Assembly: GCF_008831285.2 (NCBI RefSeq)
Contig: NC_045146.1
Span: 4,598,972 to 4,662,971 of the forward strand
Source: Nymphaea colorata
Lineage: Eukaryota; Streptophyta; Magnoliopsida; Nymphaeales; Nymphaeaceae
Direction: 5' to 3'
DNA length: 64,000 nt
Position 1 is the first letter of the stretch. Each line of letters begins with the position of its first letter. Below the pieces are notes generated by a model. It made no database searches, was not told the origin of the DNA, and saw nothing but the letters and a program-made list of their open reading frames with translations. Of this stretch, positions 11,736-22,988 are shown piece after piece. The translations under genes were made by a program, and so were the position numbers.

Positions 11736-14472
11736 TGTAGCGTGCGAGTTTTTGGTGGGCAGGTCATGTTCCCGACATGGACCTGAATTTCATCCGTGTG
11801 AAGAGGGAGGCCCGATGCTGGGGTCTCTCTATTTGTCTCTCTCACTGGTTCGAGTTTGGCACGGAGGAATAGGAGGTAGAAGAAGAAGTTGCAAAAGGAG
11901 AAGAACAGGCAGAGGGGCATAGGCGGTGAGATGCAGGGGTCTGAACCCCCCCCCCTTCCCGTTTTTCCCTTTCTCTGCCTCTCTCTCTCATCGTTCTCTG
12001 TTCTCTCTAACGCTCTTCCCCTTCTGTCCCACGTTGTCCTTTGCCCTCTGCTCTCTGTTCTCTCTCCCACCAACTTTCCTCTCGCCCTCACCGTCTCACT
12101 CTCGCTCTCTATCTGCATGCTACCTCACCCAGTCTTTTGCCTCACTGACTCCCTTTGGTCTCCTGCACTCTCCCCTTCTCATGTCCTTTTTTCTTTTTTC
12201 TTCCTCACCCAAGAATCCTCACCGTCATTCTCGCCCTTTGTCTCTCTATCGTCGTCTCTCTCTCTTATGTGTCTCCCTCAACCGAACCCTCTTCCTCTCA
12301 ACCGGATGCCCTTTTCTCCCGTCAGACCTTCCTCTTGCTCTCTCTCTCTCTTGCTCATTCTCACACTCTTAAGAACTGTTTTGGATTTGAAAGTTGGAGG
12401 AATAATTCTTTCCCTCATACCAGCAAATAAAGGGTGTTGGAGGCTACAACAACATATGGTCTTTGGCGCTTGGTGATTGACCAGGCATTTGGGTTGGCTG
12501 CCAGAGATAACTACAACAACTTAGACTCCCTAAAAGGGTGAGTATGGTTAAACAAGTCCAATTTTATTGGATTTTTGCCCTAAGAATGTATATGATTATC
12601 CTTTTATCATGCTGGACTAATATTTAAAGCAGTTAGGGAACATGTTAGAAATTTTGATGATGTTGGGAAAGGTTTAGGACTGTTTTAACAAACTATTAAT
12701 GCATGCTATTGTTGATATGAATATTACATTGCTTGTGGGGAAAGAGTACTTATGATGGTTCGCATGGAAAATAAGGATTTGAAGGGACGACAAACCATGT
12801 AAGTTATTAAGGTTCAGACATATGCTAAGGTGCGATGAAAATGCTCATGCTCGTTCATGTTGATTTGGTTAATTCATACTCTTACTTGTGAGCTAGTGTC
12901 GTCGTCATCGAATTGACAAATGGAGAAGCATGATTGCTGGGATGATGCTTCAAACAAGAAAGCAAGTTGAAAAACATATGATTGTTAGGCTGAATTGAAG
13001 TCTTAGAGTTTAAATCGATCGGTCATATCCTCAAAAAGATGAAAAAACTTGTTAGAGGGTTCTATGGGCCGATTCTACTTTTCGGCACCCTCTTGTGACT
13101 ATACTTAGGAACGCTGACCAAATCCATGTTTCATGTTTTAGTTTTACTCGATGGTCTTAATTTATACCTAAATAGATTTTTAGAGTAAAGTGAATGGAAA
13201 AACTTATCCTTTAAATCCTTTCAGGTGAACTAGGCATGTCGGGTAGACCGTGAGAGGTTGGATTCAGAGCTCAAGGTGATTTTGAGTATTTGTAGTGATG
13301 CATGACATGTATGGTGGCATTATAGGCAAATCCTTGCCTGCAGCCAAATATAGAGTGTGATGGTTGATGGTTGTGAATGTTAGCATTGCCATTGGGCAGT
13401 GATTTGATTGAATAGATTCGATTGAATAGACTTAATGGGTAAAAGTGTCTTTAAAGTATGATGGATACCTAATTGAATGTGTGACCTTCTTATGAAAGTA
13501 ATTTGAGGTATGGGTGCACTCATGAAGTAAACTAATCTCGTGTGCTAGCGGGCCTTATTGTGTATGTGCTCTCATAGTGATAAATTAAGAAAGAATAACT
13601 GATTGGAGGCCAGTGGTCCTGCCCTCGCCACTAGTCTTCCCTGCTCAGAGCGCAGGCTAGTGCAAGGCCCTAGGATATCATTGTGTGATGTGCCTGGAGC
13701 GTTAGGCTCCCGCCTTTCCAACCTGGGTATCCGAGGGAAGACTGAGCAACTTTCTTTGGAATTCACACATCCATAGATGATTGCTCTATCATTATAGCGT
13801 GAATGGATCTATATTGTTTCGGGTTACCACTGGATTGTCTTCTAACTGAATTGAATGTAAATAAAATAAATGTGAATAAAATGAATGTGCATGAATGTAA
13901 TACGACTAATAAGTGAGTGAGATTGTGATATGGAGTGGTCCCCGCATATCGTAGAATGCGTGATTGACTACCATGACAAGTTATTTGATTGCATGCACGT
14001 ATCATGATAGAATAGTGCTTATGTTTTTGTATATGTTAGGCTCCAAATTTGAGCGCTTACCTTTGAGGGTTAAGGATTTATTTGGTTTGTCACCATACTG
14101 TGAAGGCTAAGCCTTTTGTTGTTCATCTTTTTTAAGTTTTGGTGGAGCTAGGGCAGCAAGTTGAATAGATGGCTCTGCTCACATCCTGTTGGGGAGATTT
14201 TGGGTCTATTGTCGTGTCAGCGCATTACATGTTGTCTCATTGATGTCTAGTTTTTGTACAGGAATCGATGTTTTGATTTTGGGTGCATTTTTGTCATGTG
14301 TACTATTGACAACGTGAAGCCATTTTGCATGAAATGATTTTGTTACATAATAGAATGTTTGCTCAATTGTCATTTTGATTTGCATAGCTCCATTTCAATT
14401 GTTGTTTCATCGCACCTCGGCATGTTTTGAAAAAAAAAAGTTATTTGGGGTTCAAAAGGTCGGGCTGTAAAA
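11736..14472 (+). repeat. Gypsy 5' LTR
   Basis: About 2737 bp, from TGTAGCGTGCG to a degraded TGTAAAA (canonical TGTGACA in the other LTR). It carries a CT-rich block (about 11,945-12,365) that produces several overlapping proline/serine/leucine-rich open frames; these are compositional and not genes. Relative to the 3' LTR it lacks roughly 300 bp around 13,340 and lacks the 129-bp tandem duplication. Confidence 0.9.
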
Positions 14473-14476
14473 GCTT

Positions 14477-14488
14477 TGGTGTCAGAGC
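14477..14488 (+). other. Gypsy primer-binding site (tRNA-iMet)
   Basis: TGGTGTCAGAGC lies 4 bp after the LTR end. It differs by one base from TGGTATCAGAGC, the complement of the initiator-Met tRNA 3' end used by plant chromoviruses. Confidence 0.9.
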
Positions 14489-15041
14489 TATGGAGAAACC
14501 CCTCTACAAATGTGAGCTAAAGCCTATCTGTGAAGCCGTGTTGTGCAGGTTTGCACTACTTTATTGAGTTCTTATTGTAGTTTTGATTTTCTCTGTGATA
14601 TATACATATACTATGGATTGATGTATTAAAATATTATGATGATACATTTTTGCAATTTGACTTGAAAGACTTGTCATAGACCTTGTAATAAAAATGAGGG
14701 TTCTTAGTTGTACGATAGAGTACCAATGTAGGGCTAAGAAGCGAGGTGGGCTGACTACTGAGGCATAAAGAGATCCGAGTTCGGCCCATTCAGATGCGCA
14801 TACTCCATTGGACGATAGTAGATCAGGACAACCGTTCTCCCAAACTGGTGTAGGTGCCCAAAACCCATAAATGCAGACTCCACGTTGGGATCAGTAGGCT
14901 ATATTACTGACAACTTTGCAGACACCAACCTCTTTAGTACAGTCGATGGTTAGTAACTAGAGAAGCCATGCATCTCCTATAGAAAACACCAGTGCACTGC
15001 TTAAGGAGAAGGCAACCTAGTGTAATTTAAGCTGTTCATGT

Positions 15042-15830
15042 TGATGCAGCCACCTATCTTTACTAGAGATGGCAAACTATACGAGGCATAGGAATGAATT
15101 GAAGAGGTAGAACGTATTTTTGAGCTTCTCAAGATGCTGAAAGGAGATAAAGTGAACTATAGCTCGTACTTGTTGAAGGGTGATGCCAAATGGTGGTGGC
15201 AATCGATCCGTGAGATTTGGTTTACAGGTCAACAACCGATTTCATAGAAGTAGTTTAAAGATTCATTCTTCAATACCTACTTCCCAATGCATGCAAGAAA
15301 CAAAAGAATGTAAGAATTCTTTGAGTTTCAACAAAGCCACATGAGCTTGAAAGAGTATGTTATGAAATATCAACACTTAGAGGTGCATTGCTTACATCTC
15401 TACACCATTGATGAGGCCAGAGTAGACAAGTTTGTTCATGGATTGTGTGATGAATTACGAAGCAAGGTGATGTCTAGCAGGCTTCACGATTTGAACAAGA
15501 TTAACACCATGGCTAGACGCATGGAGGAGGATTGGGCAAGGACACAACGAGACCACTATTAGAAGCCAAGCCAGCACATGCACGGTGGGTCGATGCAAGC
15601 CAAGCACAACAACTTTGCATTTAAGGCAAAGCCTTATGGGAGGCGAGATGATACAACATTCAGGCGGAACAAGCCTACCCGCAGTGACATTACATAGGGA
15701 GCAGTGACTACTTCGATTCTACTGAAATGTCCCACTTGCTCACGTGTGCACCCCGAAAAGCTGTGTTATTAGGAGACTAAAGCGTGTTTACACTGTAAAA
15801 GGATGAACATTTCATAAAAAATTGTCCTAA
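15042..15830 (+). pseudogene. gag: Gypsy gag remnant (capsid and zinc knuckle)
   Basis: Broken frames spell a chromovirus Gag: YEA, stop, EEVERIFELLKML, then LKGDAKWWWQSIREIWF, then FKDSFFNTYFP, then SLKEYVMKYQHLEVHCLHL and DKFVHGLCDELRSKV. These match the retrotransposon gag capsid family, which packages the element's RNA. A zinc knuckle follows (CPTCSRVHPEKLC, C-x2-C-x3-H-x4-C) near 15,729-15,770. The longest intact part is 15,341-15,562. Several TAG and TAA codons interrupt the rest, so no full Gag can be made. Confidence 0.85.
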
Positions 15831-15831
15831 A

Positions 15832-16167
15832 ATGCAAAAAAAAAAAGAGTTAAAGAAGCCCAAGAGCAGTCCATCAAATGCACAAAAGACTATTGGATGC
15901 AGCTATGCAATTAGCATGGAGGAACTTCAGTCACACAATCTCGTTGAAGGTACATTACTTGTAGGTTCTCACATTGGTAGAGTGTTATTTGATGCAGAGG
16001 CAACTCATTCTTTCATATTTAGTCGATTTGCCACTTCAATAGAAGTGTCAGCTAAGATGTTGGTATTTGTCTTAAAAGTGGTCAAACGTATGCTTGCTCA
16101 AGATTCGTGTAGCCAATATTTATTTGATGTGGACGTAGAGATCCATCAGCATCATTTACCTGCATAG
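15832..16167 (+). pseudogene. Gypsy aspartic protease remnant
   Basis: The open frame contains GSHIGRVLFDAEATHSFI, which aligns with the retropepsin text (V-L-F-D-T-G-A-T-H-S-F-I) of plant Gypsy elements. The catalytic triplet D-T-G has become D-A-E: the aspartate is kept but the flanking Thr/Gly are lost, so the enzyme would be inactive. It follows the gag zinc knuckle and precedes RT, the expected order. Confidence 0.85.
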
Positions 16168-16379
16168 TTAGTCATCATATATTTCAGTGGCTTCGACGTT
16201 ATTATAGGCATAATCGCTATATGACTATTATGCCAATATATATTACAGAAAGAAGCAGATAAGATAATGGTGTCTGCATTAAAGGCCAAATAAATGTTAG
16301 AAAAGCGGAGTGTTGCATTCTTCGTTAACGTGTTGATCAGTGAGACTAAACTGATGATGTTAGGGGATGTGGCTATCGT

Positions 16380-16950
16380 GAGTGAGCATTTCGATGTGTT
16401 TCCTAAAGAGTAAACGAGTTTGCCTTCAATATCAAAAGTTGAATTCAAGATAGAGTTGTTAAAAGGGACAACCCCCATTTCTAAGGCACCATACCGTATG
16501 GCATTGATAAAGCTAGAAGAATTGAAAAAGCAAACACAAGAGCTCTTAGATGAGGGCTTCATTTGACCCAGCATGTCACATTGGAGAGCACCCGTGTTGT
16601 TTGTTAAGAAGGATGAGACGATGCGCTTATATATAGATTACCGCATGTTGAATCAAGTCATCGTTAAGGACAAGTATCCGCTTGAATTGAGGACTTGTTC
16701 GATCAGCTCACAAATGCAAAGGTGTTCTCCAAGATTGATCCAAAGATAGACTACCACCAGCTTTTGATATGAGAGGAAGATGTTGCCCAGAGTGCTTTTT
16801 GAACTAGATATGGGCACTATGAATTTAGGGTCATGCCTTTTGGGTTGACCAATATTCTTGCAACATTTATAGACTTCATGAATCAAGTTTTCCAAAACTA
16901 CTTGATTCAATTTGTTATTGTATTTGTGGAAGACACTATGCACTGTAACT
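16380..16950 (+). pseudogene. Gypsy reverse transcriptase remnant
   Basis: Recognisable blocks are [20 protein letters not shown], then [14 protein letters not shown], stop, [20 protein letters not shown], then [15 protein letters not shown], then [14 protein letters not shown] and VIVFVEDTM. These are RVT_1 motifs in order. The catalytic F-I-D-D box is here F-V-E-D, so the first aspartate is now glutamate. Directly after it the sequence jumps to VRSFLRLVGHYHSLI, skipping roughly 70 codons normally present, which marks an internal deletion near 16,938. Stops occur at several places. Open frames on the opposite strand here are shadows. Confidence 0.9.
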
Positions 16951-17510
16951 AAGGTTAGAAGCTTCTTGCGATTGGTAGGGCACTATCACAGCTTGATACA
17001 AGACTTTTCGAAAATAACTATGCCCATGACTAAGTTATTAAGAAAAGGAATAAAGTTCATTTGGGATAAGAAGTGCAAGAAGAGTCTACAAAACTTTGAA
17101 GGACAAGCTTACAGTACCTATCTTGATGCTTTCATTTGGAAATTATAGATTTGTGGTACGCATTGATGCATTGGGAACCGGTTATAGCTATGTATTGATG
17201 TAACATGGTCACGTGGTAGCTTATACATCTAGACAGTTGAAGACTCATGAGAAGCATTATGCCAGTCATGATTTAGAATTGAGAGTGATATTATTCACAC
17301 TGAAGATATGGAGATACTATCTATATTGGGAAATGTTCGAGGTGTTTATTGACCACAAGTCGTTGAAGTACATATTCTCCCAAAAAGAATCTGAATCTAA
17401 GGAAAAGAAGATGGATCAAGTATTTAAAGGATTGTGATTTCAAAATATCATATCGTCTAGGAAAAGCAAATGTAGTGGCCGATGCATTGAGTAGACATGT
17501 AGAGACAATG
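16945..17510 (+). pseudogene. Gypsy connection and RNase H remnant
   Basis: The text VRSFLRLVGHYHSLIQDFSK, then MTKLLRKGIKFIW, is the region between RT and RNase H. It is followed by [20 protein letters not shown], then [20 protein letters not shown], then [16 protein letters not shown], the RNase H domain typical of chromoviruses. A frameshift after SQKE moves the continuation ([20 protein letters not shown] then SRH) to another frame. It is non-functional. Confidence 0.9.
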
Positions 17511-17759
17511 ATATGCAGTATGATGAAACACTCTTGGACATTGTTACCAGGACAAAGTAACTATGTGATGAGAACAAAGTAACTATGACAGCTTTGATAC
17601 GATATTCATTGTTGGAAGAACTTATATTGAAGCAAAAGGAAGAGTCTGATTTTGCTAAAAACATGAAAGAAAGTAAGAAGATATATTCCTCTAGTATCAA
17701 GATGAGGATGATTCGTTGGGGTTTTAGCAAAGATTGTGGGTCCTCACTAATGTAGGGGA

Positions 17760-18590
17760 GAAGCGTTAGTTGTTGATGAAGCTCAAATCCAAAATTTTCA
17801 TACACCCTGGTAGTACAAAGATGTTTCAAGACATAAAAGGAAAATTACTAGTGGCCTAGAATGAAGCACAAAATTGCAGAATATATGGCAGAATGATTAG
17901 TTTGCTAGTAGGTCAAAGCGAAGAACATCAACATTCAAGACACTTCTTGTAGAAAATAGATATTTTAGTGTGGAAATGGAAAGACATCACGATAGATTTC
18001 GTGGTAGGCTTGCCCCATACCAGGAGACAACATGATGCCATATAGGTGATTGTCGATCAACTTACAAAGTCAGTTCATTTTTTGCCAATCAGAATCAATC
18101 TGCCATTGGAAATTCTCATAGAGTTATATATTGGTGAGATAGTGAGACTGCATGAGATACCAAAGTCTATTATTACAGATTGAGATCCACGTTTTACCTC
18201 TAGGTTTTGGGCGTAATTGCAAAAAGCATTGGTACCAAGCTTAAGTTGAGCACAACATTCCATCCATAAATGATGGGCAATTTGAAGGGACCATCTAGAC
18301 CTTAGAGGATATGTTACGTGCTTGTGTTTTAGATTGGAAATGAGAATAGGATAAACATGTGACATTGATAGATTTTACATATAATAACAGTTACCACTCT
18401 AACATCGGATAGTACATTTTGAGGCATTATATGGAAGGCCTTGCAGATCGCCAACTTGTTGGATCGAAATAGGTGATAGCAAGATCGAAAACCCTTTGAT
18501 ATTGTAGTATTACACTAACCAAGTACAATTGATAAGGAAAAAGTTATTGACAACTCAAAGTAGTCAAAAGAGTTATGCTGGTATTTGACG
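17760..18590 (+). pseudogene. Gypsy integrase core remnant
   Basis: Frames contain SKIFIHPGSTKMFQDIKGK, then WKWKDITIDFVVGLP with the first catalytic Asp, then QLTKSVHFLPI, then LHEIPKSIITD with the second Asp (followed by stop, DPRFTSRFW), then FEALYGRPCRSPTCW. This is the usual zinc finger/rve core order. The catalytic glutamate region (PQTDGQSERT in active relatives) is heavily scrambled here. More than ten stops and shifts make it inactive. Confidence 0.85.
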
Positions 18591-18597
18591 TAGGGAG

Positions 18598-19036
18598 TTG
18601 GGTTTTGAGGTTAGTAATCATGTGTTTTTGAAAATTTCACATACTAAAGGCGTTTTTCAATTCGGTATTAAGGAAAAGTTGAGCCCGATGTTTATTGGGC
18701 CATTTGAAATATTAGAGAAGATCGAAGAGGTGGCATACAGATTGACACTATCACCTAAGTTGAGTCATGTTCATGATGTTTTTCATGTCTCCATCCTTCA
18801 CAAGTATACACCGGATCCCGCACATGTGATTTATTTTCGAGGTATTCAGGTGCAAGAACATTTGACGATAGATGAAAAGCCTATTAGAAATATACATCAA
18901 ATGAGAACAATTACTTCACACTAAGAAAATTTCTTTAATAAAAGTGGAATGGCAATACCATGGGTTGAAGGAGAGCACATGGGAACCTGAGGCTAATATG
19001 CGAAAGAAGTATCCACATATGTTCTTACATTGATGT
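18598..19036 (+). pseudogene. Gypsy integrase C-terminus and chromodomain remnant
   Basis: KEKLSPMFIGPFEILEKIEE, then VAYRLTLSPKLSHVHDVFHV and SILHKY form the conserved integrase C-terminal (GPY/F) module. After a stop at 18,922 the text VEWQYHGLKESTWEPEANMR then KKYPHMF is a chromodomain tail close to the family pattern W-x-x-H-x-x-x-E-x-T-W-E. Chromodomains steer insertion toward heterochromatin. This places the element in the chromovirus branch. Confidence 0.9.
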
Positions 19037-19069
19037 ATGATCTAAATTTCGAGGAAGAAGTTTTATTTG

Positions 19070-19081
19070 AGGAGGCTAGAA
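19070..19081 (+). other. Gypsy polypurine tract
   Basis: AGGAGGCTAGAA directly abuts the TGTAACATG start of the 3' LTR, the expected plus-strand priming site. One pyrimidine pair has decayed. Confidence 0.7.
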
Positions 19082-20226
19082 TGTAACATGCGAGTTTCTA
19101 GTGGGCAGGTCAGGTTGGGATCCGGGTCCCAACCAAACCCGAATTTCACCCTCGTGAAGCAAGAGGCCCCATGCTGGTGTCTCTCTTTTCGTCTCTCCCA
19201 CTGTTTGATTTTGGCACAGAGGAACAGGAGGTTGGAGAAGAAGTTGTGGAAGGAGAAGAATAGGCAGAGGTCGACAGTGGTGAAGAGGCGGAGGTGGCAC
19301 GATGCAGGTAGCCGACCTCCCCCTTCCTATTTTTTTTTCTCAAGAATCTCTCTGTCATGGTTCTCTGTTATCTCTGACGCTCTCCCCCTTTTTGTCTTGT
19401 GTTCTCCTTCATCCTCTGCTAGGTGGCACGATGCAGGTAGCCGACCTCCCCCTTCCTATTTTTTTTTTCTCAAGAATCTCTCTCTCATGGTTCTCTGTTA
19501 TCTCTGACGCTCTCCCCCATTTTGTCTTGTGTTCTCCTTCATCCTCTGCTCTCTACTCCCTCTCCCACTAGCTTTCCTCTTGCCCTCACATCTCTCACTA
19601 TCACTCTCTTTTTGTATGCTCCCTCACCCACTCGCTCACCTCATTGACTCCCCTCGGTCTCTCGCACTCTCCACCTCTTGTATGTTTTTGTTTCTTTTTT
19701 CTGCCTCACCCAAGAATCCTTGCCGTCATTTTTGCACTTTGTCTCTCCCTCAGTTTGTCTCTATCATCGTCTCTTTCTCCCATGTGCCTTCCTCAACTGA
19801 ACCCTCTCCTGCTCAACCCGATGTCTTCTTCTCTCGTGAAACCTATTTCTTGCTCATTCTGAATCTGTTAAGGAAAGTTTTAGATTTGGTAGTTGGAGGA
19901 ATACGTTTCTCCCCAATCAGTAAATAGAGGGTCTTGGAGGCAAGGCAGTATATGGTCTTCGGCATTTGGTGATAAATTGGGTATTTGGGGTGGCTGCCAG
20001 AGACACCTACAACAACTAAGACTTTGTAAGAAGGGCATGGCTAAACAAGCCTAATTTTACTGGATTTTTGCCCTATGAATGTTTATAATTATCCTTTTAG
20101 CATAATGGATTAATATTTGAAGTGGCTAGATTAGGGAAGGTTTAGGAATTTTTTAACAAACTATTAATGCATGCTATTGTTGATATCGATATTACATTGC
20201 TTGTGAAAAAATGTACTGATGATGGT
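19082..20226 (+). repeat. Gypsy 3' LTR, left part
   Basis: It aligns with 11,736-12,759 of the 5' LTR and breaks off at GATGGT, exactly where the nested element starts. It carries a 129-bp local tandem duplication not present in the 5' LTR. Confidence 0.92.
19292..19548 (+). repeat. 129-bp tandem duplication inside Gypsy 3' LTR
   Basis: The block beginning AGGTGGCACGATGCAGG at 19,292 recurs at 19,421 with very few differences. The 5' LTR has a single copy, so the duplication arose after insertion or during the last reverse transcription. Confidence 0.9.
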
Positions 20227-20934
20227 TGTTATTACCCCAAATTTTTTCAAAAAGGGATGTATTTCATTTTCACTCAAATTTCATTTTTTTCATCTGAATT
20301 TAATTCCCGGGCATTGAGCCCAATCCTAGACCCAAAATAAATTTGCAACTATTTGATCCAAAATGAATCTCTAAACCCTTGTCTGAATCCAAGCACAAAA
20401 TTCAAATTCAAAAGTCAAACTTCAGATGCGAGATTCAAATCCAAAATCCAACTCTCAGATCTAGATTAAATAAAAAACCCAAGTGTTGATCCAAATCAAG
20501 CATTTCAAACTCAAAATCCAAAATCAAGTTCAAAACGACAAAGTTTGGTGTTATGAGCACCGTGGGCGCATGCACAGACCTTCCCTTTGTTTTATGCTTC
20601 ACTCTCATGCCAAGATCTGTTTTTGAGCTTAAATCACCTACTAGAACGCATCGGCAACCAATTGAACCAAATCCAGATTCAAAACGAGTCCGGAGCCACT
20701 CATTTTACACATTTTAACAAAAACCTTTTTTTACACATTTTAAATAAAAAATGTTTCATGCTTCTTATATAAAGAACCTTTTTTTATTCATTTTATTTGA
20801 TTTTAATTGATTTTATTTTATTTTGTTATTTAAAAAAATGTGCACCGACAAGATGACGCACGATAGTGCCTGCAAATGCGAATTCACGCATTGCGCGCTT
20901 TCACTCGCTGAAGAGTGTAGTGCGTTGCTAATTG

Positions 20935-21125
20935 TGCGCTATGCATAGCGCTTCGTGCGAAGCACTGCGACGCAGCACATTGCGATGCAGCGCATTGCGA
21001 CGTAGCACATTGCACTTTGTTCACTGCGCTGCGACGCAACACATTGCGCTTTGTCCACTGCGCTGCGATGCAACACATTGCGCTTTGTCCACTGCGCTGC
21101 GATGCAGTGCGTTGTGCTGTGCGCC
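20935..21125. repeat. 34-bp GC-rich minisatellite
   Basis: A unit resembling CACTGCGCTGCGACGCAACA followed by CATTGCGCTTTGTC repeats with a 34-bp period (for example at 21,022 and 21,056). Shorter degenerate CGACGCAGCACATTG units precede it. It is much GC- and CpG-richer than its surroundings, and LTR 2 has only a short non-repeated equivalent. Confidence 0.9.
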
Positions 21126-21390
21126 ATGCACTATTTGCGCTAGGACCTCCCAATTTTCCTGCAATAACCGACCCTTGGGGTGCGGTTTTGAGCTTTTTGA
21201 GTGGGCATTAGCCCTGCCCACAGTCCAAAGGCGGTATTTACAGGGCTAATGGCCAATCCCACTTAGTCAAAACTTATTTTTTCTTAAAAAAAATGAAAAT
21301 AATTCAAAATTATTTGAAATGCGCATGAAAAACTTGTCAAATTAAAAAAAAAAAAAATCAAATTTTGAGTTTTAACTCCAAGACTCCCCC

Positions 21391-21398
21391 TATAGATA
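21391..21398 (+). promoter_or_regulatory. Putative TATA box, nested LTR 1
   Basis: TATAGATA within CCCCCTATAGATACCCCC. The same position in LTR 2 reads TATAAATAC, so the motif is retained in both LTRs. Inferred core promoter; no transcription evidence. Confidence 0.5.
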
Positions 21399-22970
21399 CC
21401 CCCACAATCCTCCCTCTTGGGCATAAGCTAACCCTTGGGGAACCTTTTGCATTTTCTCATTTAAGGTTTTAAAGTTTTTCCTTAGCTTTTTCTCTCTATT
21501 GTTCTCTACTTCTCTTCTTCTTCTCCATGGGAGCAAGCCTCTTGAAGTTCAAATTCTCCAAGGGAGCATGAGGGGATCTTTAGATAAGATATCTTCATGA
21601 AGCTTCATCCAAGGCGACCTTAGGATCATCGTCTTGGAGCTTCATTCATAATATCATCTATATTCAAGGTATGTAGCTCTCATTTTTATTTTCATTTCCT
21701 CTTGCCACCTCCCTATAGCCATGCAAAAAAACTCAAATGATTTTTTATCCGAAATCGAGAGCTACATCTTGAGTGCACCGGGAGTATGAGCAACGCAAAA
21801 TAAATTTCATTTTTTTATTTATTTCCAAAAATATGCTTGTTATATTGCTTTATTCATCATTTATGCTTGAAATGATGCTCATGCATGATGTATTAACATA
21901 TTCTTTTACAAATTTACGTATACACATATATAAATATATATACGTGTATTCATTTTTAAAATATCTCTCTCTCTCTTTCTAAAATCTTCTTCTCCGTCTC
22001 TATTTGATTTAAACCTCCTTTTGACAAGCTTTTATATACGTATCCATATATATATATATACACATATACATATATATAAAAATGTATATGAATACATATC
22101 TCTTCCTCTTTTAAATCATTTGTTTTGGATTTTCAAAATCTCTTTCTCTCTCTCTTTCTCCATATTCCTTTTGTATTCTAGTCTTTCCTCTTTTCCAATC
22201 TTTCAATATTTTTCTCCCAAGATCTTTTCATTTGTCGACTTCATCAAGCCGAAAACTCAAGTAATGACACATTATTGGATTCATACTTAATGTTCTACAA
22301 CCCCATTCCATTTTCAAAACACTTTTCTTTCCTCATAAAAATATTTATGACAATTATAAAATGAGAAAGTTAGATGTATGTGGTGGTAGAAATGCTCTTA
22401 GATGAATGTCATGGTATGAATGAACGATTTGCTTCTAATCATGTAGGATAAATGCATTCATACATTCACATTCACTTAACATCACAAATGATCACAATTA
22501 CAACTCTAAATGAACTTAAGCAATATGAGATGGAGCACTAATTAGGTAGTAACCAAATTAGAGCGAGATCTCAAGCCTGCTTAAGGTCTTTGAAAACACT
22601 AAAGTGACTTCAAAAGGTGATCTTCAAATTTTTCGAAACAATATTTGTAAAGATTTTCCAATTCAATATTTTTCAAATGAAAATGATTTATACTATCAAA
22701 CGATTCTTCAAAACTTTTTCAAAATCTTGAAACATCAAATTTTCAACAATCTCTCAAACACCGCACCGCATTTAAAATAAGGAAAATGTTTAAGCCAAAA
22801 CGAAATGCATCAATAATAAAGATAGTCTTTGGATCGATTACCCCCAGTAAGGTGCCGGGAATGGTTGATCCTCGTACTGATGGGTAAGTCATTTTCTCTC
22901 TCATTTCAAAATAAAACTTCATTTTTCTGGAGCACTCCAAAAACCAAGCAATTTTTGGGACGCGAACAAA

Positions 22971-22988
22971 TAGTGACTGTGATAAGAC
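22971..22988 (+). other. Possible primer-binding site, nested element
   Basis: TAGTGACTGTGATAAGAC lies 2 bp after LTR 1. It loosely resembles the tRNA-Arg-complementary site (GCGACTCTGCTGGGGA type) of Tat/Ogre elements, with several mismatches. Weak. Confidence 0.35.

Larger units (their letters stand above)
20227..22968 (+). repeat. Nested element LTR 1
   Basis: 2742 bp. It aligns with LTR 2 (25,581-28,216) over its whole length, with many substitutions. It is longer mainly because of a GC-rich minisatellite at about 20,935-21,125. Open frames in it, including CT-rich and TA-rich ones, have no family match. Confidence 0.9.

Noticed and set aside
11889-12476. Overlapping 90-195-codon open frames rich in Ser, Pro and Leu
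   Set aside because: They come from the CT-rich block of the Gypsy LTR and recur in the 3' LTR. Several frames are open at once, which is a composition effect.
16152-16943. Minus-strand ORFs of 140 and 96 codons
   Set aside because: They are antisense shadows of the plus-strand RT, whose motifs are clear.
20884-21249. Repetitive Cys/Ala/Arg/Ser-rich ORFs on both strands
   Set aside because: They are translations of the 34-bp minisatellite; several frames are open because the unit lacks stops.
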